A stretch of 40,572 nucleotides of DNA from Prasinococcaceae sp. CCMP 1430 (lineage: Eukaryota > Prasinodermophyta > Palmophyllophyceae > Prasinococcales > Prasinococcaceae), in NCBI GenBank assembly GCA_013416795.1, contig RQSC01000034.1:61370-101941 (forward strand). Reading direction: 5' to 3'. The notes under the pieces are model-generated. The model searched no databases and was not told where the DNA came from. It saw nothing but the letters and a program-made list of their open reading frames with translations. Position numbers and translations under genes: made by a program. Position 1 is the first letter of the stretch, and every line of letters starts with the position of its first letter. Positions 37,045-40,572 of the stretch are shown one piece after another.

Positions 37045-38262
37045 ATGCCGTCGCTTCTCAAGCGCACGAGCAAGAACCCCGTCGCCCCCCGCGACAAAGT
37101 CCCGGAGGTGCTCATCCTGAGCGAGGGGATGACCGCCGAGTTCACCGTGGGCCGCAAGTCCTCCAATCGCGCTGTGATGGACTGCGCGCACCTGCCGCAG
37201 CTCTGCAGCCGGAAGCACTGCACCCTCAAGCCGCACGGGGATACGTGGGCAGTCCACGACTCCGGCTCGCTCAACGGGACGTGGATAAATGGGAGGCGAA
37301 TGCAGCATGACGAGGGCCCGACGCCGCTCAAGGACTGCGACAGGGTCAGCTTCGGGGGGCTCCGTTTCGTGAGCGACAGGCCCAACCCCTTCGTCTACGT
37401 CTTCATCAAGGACGCGGATGCCTCCCTCCTCGCGAGTGCGGGCGCGCTCGAGCGCGATGCCGGTGCGCAGCACGGTGGACAGCAGTCCCTTGAGATGCCC
37501 GCCACGCAGAGCGCGCCGCAAGAGCTTGCCACGGAGGGAGGGGCGCCGCAAGTGCAGGCGCATCCGTGCGTCCCCGGTGGCGAGGCCGCTGACGCGCTGC
37601 CGGAGCCCAGGCCCCAAGACGCTGCTGGGAGCTCGGCGGCGCCTGCGGCGCCACTGGGGGGCGAGAGCGAGATGGGGGCGGCCGGGGGCGGCGACGGCAG
37701 CGCGCCTTCCGCGGGCGGGGCGGGCGAGCTTGCTGCCCGCCGCGGCACGAAGCGCAACGCGCCCGACGCGGACAACGCGGTGACCGAGGAGTTCGAGTGC
37801 GTCGTGTGCCGCGACACCATCCTGAAGGCCCACCTGCTGTCGTGCGGCCACATGTTCTGCTGCGACTGCGTGCACTCCTGGCTGCTCAAGAGCCGGACAT
37901 GCCCGACGTGCCGCGCTCCCACCAAGTGCGCGCCGATTCCCTCGATGGCGGTGGACAACGTGATCGCCCGCACCATAGAGGGGAAGCTCACCGACGGCGA
38001 CCGCCAGGCGAGGGCAAAGCGCCTGGAAAGCTTCGAGGCGCGAGCCCGGACCGCCGCGAAGAGGGTCAAGGCGGATCGCGAGAACGGAGTGGTCATGGCC
38101 GTGCCGACGATGGGCGGCAGCAGCATGATGGACATGCTCACGCGCAGCGCACAGCAAACGGCACGCAGGTACCAACAAGCGCAGGCGGTGCGAGCGCCCA
38201 GGCGGAGCAGCCCCCGCGGGAACCAGGGCATCACTCGGCCGAGGAGGGCCCAGCCGCAGTGA
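37045..38262 (+). CDS. FHA-RING E3 ubiquitin ligase (RNF8/CHFR-like)
   Basis: This 405-aa protein starts at the ATG at 37045 (MPSLLKRTSKN). Residues about 25-110 form an FHA domain with the usual phosphothreonine-binding residues: FTVGRKSSNR, CSRKHCTLK and GSLNGTWINGR. A disordered Ala/Gly/Pro linker follows. Residues 252-292 form a C3HC4 RING: CVVCRDTILKAHLLSCGHMF, then CCDCVHSWLLKSRTCPTCR. A basic helix (DRQARAKRLESFEARARTAA) and an Arg-rich tail end the protein. FHA-RING proteins such as RNF8 and CHFR read phosphorylated partners and ubiquitinate targets in DNA-damage or mitotic checkpoints. Which of these this corresponds to is undecided: there is no CHFR-type cysteine-rich C-terminus, which leans toward RNF8. 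Confidence 0.9.
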   Translation: MPSLLKRTSKNPVAPRDKVPEVLILSEGMTAEFTVGRKSSNRAVMDCAHLPQLCSRKHCTLKPHGDTWAVHDSGSLNGTWINGRRMQHDEGPTPLKDCDRVSFGGLRFVSDRPNPFVYVFIKDADASLLASAGALERDAGAQHGGQQSLEMPATQSAPQELATEGGAPQVQAHPCVPGGEAADALPEPRPQDAAGSSAAPAAPLGGESEMGAAGGGDGSAPSAGGAGELAARRGTKRNAPDADNAVTEEFECVVCRDTILKAHLLSCGHMFCCDCVHSWLLKSRTCPTCRAPTKCAPIPSMAVDNVIARTIEGKLTDGDRQARAKRLESFEARARTAAKRVKADRENGVVMAVPTMGGSSMMDMLTRSAQQTARRYQQAQAVRAPRRSSPRGNQGITRPRRAQPQ

Positions 38263-38484
38263 ACGGCAAATGACAAACAGCGTTGCGATTACAGTGCATT
38301 CACGGCTCGCCCAAGCAAGACGTGCAGACTTCCTGTGAACATCGTAGTACTTCTCAAGCGGCTGATTGGCGCGGCCGACGCATTGGCGCCCGGAGGGTCG
38401 CATCGCCGAACTGTACCAAAGTAAAACGCGTGGCCGTGACGCCACACGAACCAGCGCTGTCCCACCGCCGCAAGGGCCGCCGCA
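38263..38484. other. Convergent intergenic spacer
   Basis: This 222-nt spacer separates the FHA-RING stop and the protease stop. It has moderate A/T content, as expected for two facing 3' ends. No gene is seen. Confidence 0.6.
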
Positions 38485-40572
38485 TCACCAGTCGTCGTCC
38501 CAGGTGTCATCGAAGTCGCCGTCGTCGCTGCCGCTGCCGCGCGCGCGCTTGGACACGCCATGCCCAACCATCTCGATGTCCTCGTCCACCATGCCGCTGA
38601 AGGCGCGTGCGTAGGTCGGCCCGCCACTCGCGCCGCGCCGTCGGTACCATACCACCACGCCGACGACGGCAGACGCACCCACGATCACCACCGCCCACGA
38701 CAAAGAGCTGCCCGCGCCCCTCAGAGCTGTCCCAGCAGGCGGCGGAGGGACCAGGACGCCGTCGCCCTGATGTCCCGGCGCACCCGGGGCTCCGGGCGTT
38801 GGGCCCGGGCCGTCGCCGGAGATCTGCCTGTCTCCGGATGGTGGCCCGTCCGTGCCCGTTTCAGGAGGCGGCGGCGACGGCGGCGGGGAAGACGTCGCCG
38901 CCACCGCCGGCGGCGGGGGCGAAGACGTCGCCGCCGCCGGCTGCGGCGGGGGCGAAGACGTCACCGCCACCGCCGGCGGCGGGGGGGAAGGCGCCGCCGC
39001 CACTGCCGGCGAGCAGCTGGTTGAGCGTCTGCTCGCGCTCGTCGTCGCCGCCGCCACTGCCGGCGGCGGGGGCGAGGCCAAGGCCGCCGCCTGCGGTGAT
39101 GCGGCCGGAGGGGATGGCGGCGGACGCGGCGGTGGCGAGTCTGCGGCCGCGCCGCCCGGCGGCGGCGACAGCGTTGCATTTGCTGCCGTGCCGTTCGGCG
39201 GCGGTGGCGGCGTCTGTGCGCCTGGGCCATCCCCTGGCTGCGTTGCGTTGGGCGGCGGCGGCGGTGGCGGCGAGCGCGCGTCTTCGGCATCGGGCGGCGG
39301 GCTCGGGGGCGGCGGGCTCGGGCTCGTTGCGGGGGACTCCGCAGCGCTCGCCTCGAAGGTGGCGCACGGCGTGCTCTTGAATCCGACCCTCTGCCTGTGC
39401 AGGTCGTATATGACCAACGTGTTTCTGAACGAGATGCCCCCGATGAGCGACCCCGAGTCGCCGTTGTCGAAGATGCCGAGGCAGTACGCGCCCTTGACCC
39501 TCGAGTGCACGAACAGGTACGTGGCGGGCGCGAACTCGAGCACCACATCGCTGTCGGACGAAGTCTCGTGCGGCTCGAGCGTCATGCTCAGCGTGGGAAA
39601 GTGCTCGTCGAGGTTCTCGAACGCGCCCGCCCCGCGCCAGCAGATGTCCTGGTACTTCGGGTCGGGACCGTGCTCGTGCTCCAGCGAGACCTGCCTGCCC
39701 AGCTCCGCGACGAGCGCGCGGAAGACGTCGCGCTGCAGGTACGTGAACGTCGTGCCGCTGTCCAGAACGGTGCCGTAGCCCAGCGCAAACTTGTCGCTCG
39801 CGACGTCGAGCGTCTCGCCATCGACGGCCACCGCGGACGTGCTCACCTGGTAGTAGCTCGGGTGGCGCGAGGACCTCGGAAGCAGGTGCGCGAACTGCGT
39901 GCCCTCGGGCGGCGCGAGGTCGCCAAGCACCATGCGCCCGCCGCCGTCGAAGCCCGCGTAGCACAGCGCGAACACCTCCGCCATGTCCACCTCGTCGCTG
40001 GCCGCGAGCTGCGCCTGCATGGCCGTGTCGCCCTTGCCGAGCCCCATGATGCCGTCGGCCGCCTGCGCATAGATCTCACCCGTCTCGCGCGTCTCGCAGC
40101 CGAAGCGCACGTGCACGGCGCCCAGCTCGCCGAGGTGGATCACGTCGTTCACCAGCCGCCCGCTGCTGCTCGATTGCTCGGCGTAGCTGCGCGAGTACGA
40201 GCAGTGGCCCGCGGAGCACCCGCCGCTCAGGCACTCAGCGGTGTGGCACAGCACGTCGCGAAACGTGGTGCTCGCGTCGGGGTTGAAGAACGGATCGTCG
40301 TGCTCGCCGCAGTGCGTGCAGCTCTGGCACGGCACGTACGTGATGGTGGAGCCCGTGTCGACGATCACCTCGAACGTCTTCGCGGGGGTGCCCAGCTCGA
40401 TGGTTGCGTAGTGGTAGCCGTCGGTGCGGATGCTGCCGCGCAGCTCGTGCTCCGACACGCCGCCCAGCAGCGCGCGCGGGCTCGGATCGGCCGACCTCCG
40501 GAGCGAGAGGGAGGGCAGCGGCGCGGAGCGAGCGCCGCGCGGCGCCGCGGACGCGGCGGAAGCGCACCGTGC
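38485..40572 (-). CDS. Membrane-anchored nepenthesin-like aspartic protease (5' partial)
   Basis: The frame is open from the window edge; no ATG precedes the protease domain, so the start lies outside. The N-lobe has DTGST (first catalytic Asp, about 40357) followed by a cysteine-rich insert (CQSCTHCGEHDDPFFNP, CHTAECLSGGCSAGHC, SYAEQSSSSGRLVNDV) typical of nepenthesin/A1B enzymes. The C-lobe has VLDSGTTFTYL (second Asp) and GSLIGGISFRNTLVIYDLHR. A Pro/Ser/Ala stalk (about 38730-39330) leads to one membrane helix (SLSWAVVIVGASAVVGVVVW, about 38640-38705) and an acidic cytosolic tail ending DDDW. The topology is that of a type I secretory-pathway protease. Plasmepsin V-like ER proteases share the nepenthesin insert and membrane anchor and are an alternative subgroup. 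Confidence 0.9.
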   Translation of the reverse strand, partial: ARCASAASAAPRGARSAPLPSLSLRRSADPSPRALLGGVSEHELRGSIRTDGYHYATIELGTPAKTFEVIVDTGSTITYVPCQSCTHCGEHDDPFFNPDASTTFRDVLCHTAECLSGGCSAGHCSYSRSYAEQSSSSGRLVNDVIHLGELGAVHVRFGCETRETGEIYAQAADGIMGLGKGDTAMQAQLAASDEVDMAEVFALCYAGFDGGGRMVLGDLAPPEGTQFAHLLPRSSRHPSYYQVSTSAVAVDGETLDVASDKFALGYGTVLDSGTTFTYLQRDVFRALVAELGRQVSLEHEHGPDPKYQDICWRGAGAFENLDEHFPTLSMTLEPHETSSDSDVVLEFAPATYLFVHSRVKGAYCLGIFDNGDSGSLIGGISFRNTLVIYDLHRQRVGFKSTPCATFEASAAESPATSPSPPPPSPPPDAEDARSPPPPPPPNATQPGDGPGAQTPPPPPNGTAANATLSPPPGGAAADSPPPRPPPSPPAASPQAAALASPPPPAVAAATTSASRRSTSCSPAVAAAPSPPPPAVAVTSSPPPQPAAATSSPPPPAVAATSSPPPSPPPPETGTDGPPSGDRQISGDGPGPTPGAPGAPGHQGDGVLVPPPPAGTALRGAGSSLSWAVVIVGASAVVGVVVWYRRRGASGGPTYARAFSGMVDEDIEMVGHGVSKRARGSGSDDGDFDDTWDDDW
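38888..39019 (-). repeat. 33-nt tandem repeat in the protease stalk
   Basis: Units begin at 38888, 38921, 38954 and 38987 with gaagacgtc or close variants. Exact 33-nt spacing encodes an 11-residue Ala/Val/Thr-Ser-Ser-Pro-Pro-Pro-Pro module on the minus strand. The fourth unit is diverged. Confidence 0.85.

Noticed and set aside
1-40572. tRNA and rRNA genes
   Set aside because: I saw no tRNA T-arm-like GTTCRANNC with a matching acceptor stem and no rRNA-like sequence; a covariance-model scan would be needed to exclude them.

Overview
The window is GC-rich nuclear DNA from a eukaryotic, plastid-bearing microalga. It is eukaryotic because it carries GPI-anchor synthesis (PIG-H), ER cargo export (cornichon), proteasome (Rpn7), chromatin (bromodomain plus histone-fold) and four-domain ion-channel genes, and because several reading frames can be joined only through short GT-AG introns (97-193 nt) whose phases fit exactly. 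A plant-type 15-cis-phytoene desaturase and a G6PDH with the cysteine group of redox-regulated plastid enzymes indicate a plastid. The sequence does not decide between a green alga and a secondary alga such as a haptophyte. One 186-nt N run and six single Ns mark assembly gaps, and several genes are cut at or near them.

Layout. 58-2879 (+): putatively N-myristoylated protein with a helical domain, GAF and thioredoxin domains, one intron. 3240-5003 (+): TruA-family tRNA pseudouridine synthase. 5160-6038 (-): DsbA/FrnE-like thiol oxidoreductase. 6501-6776 (+): C-terminus of a cornichon protein beside a 93-C tract. 7144-8787 (-): plastid-type glucose-6-phosphate dehydrogenase, 5' end in a gap. 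10071-10292 (+): small protein. 10545-10976 (-): PIG-H, 5' end lost. 11232-14925 (+): long coiled-coil membrane protein with a possible frame break at an A15 tract. 15046-17979 (-): NT-C2 plus LysM protein, divergent from 18508-20187 (+), a basic coiled-coil protein. 20532-20730 (-): possible terminal exon of a small membrane protein. 21579-22338 (+): ChaC2-like gamma-glutamylcyclotransferase, one intron.

The second half holds 22964-24388 (+), a coiled-coil protein; 24604-26847 (-), a bromodomain/histone-fold (Spt7-like) protein with an H1-like tail; 27090-27338 (-), an apparent terminal exon of a gamma-tubulin-complex protein; 28207-33420 (+), a complete four-domain voltage-gated channel with an E/E/D/E filter; 33576-35026 (-), phytoene desaturase lacking its 5' exons; 35047-35340 (+), an internal Rpn7 fragment abutting it; 35649-36230 (-), an ANKRD39-like protein; 37045-38262 (+), an FHA-RING E3 ligase; and 38485-40572 (-), a membrane-anchored nepenthesin-like aspartic protease running off the window.

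There is no operon logic: neighbours are unrelated housekeeping, signalling and plastid genes on alternating strands with short spacers. Thiol/redox chemistry recurs (thioredoxin-GAF protein, DsbA-like protein, redox-type G6PDH, glutathione-degrading ChaC), but nothing shows these genes are coupled. The most unusual items are the helical-GAF-thioredoxin protein, the NT-C2/LysM fusion, the channel, and the interlocked phytoene desaturase/Rpn7 junction.
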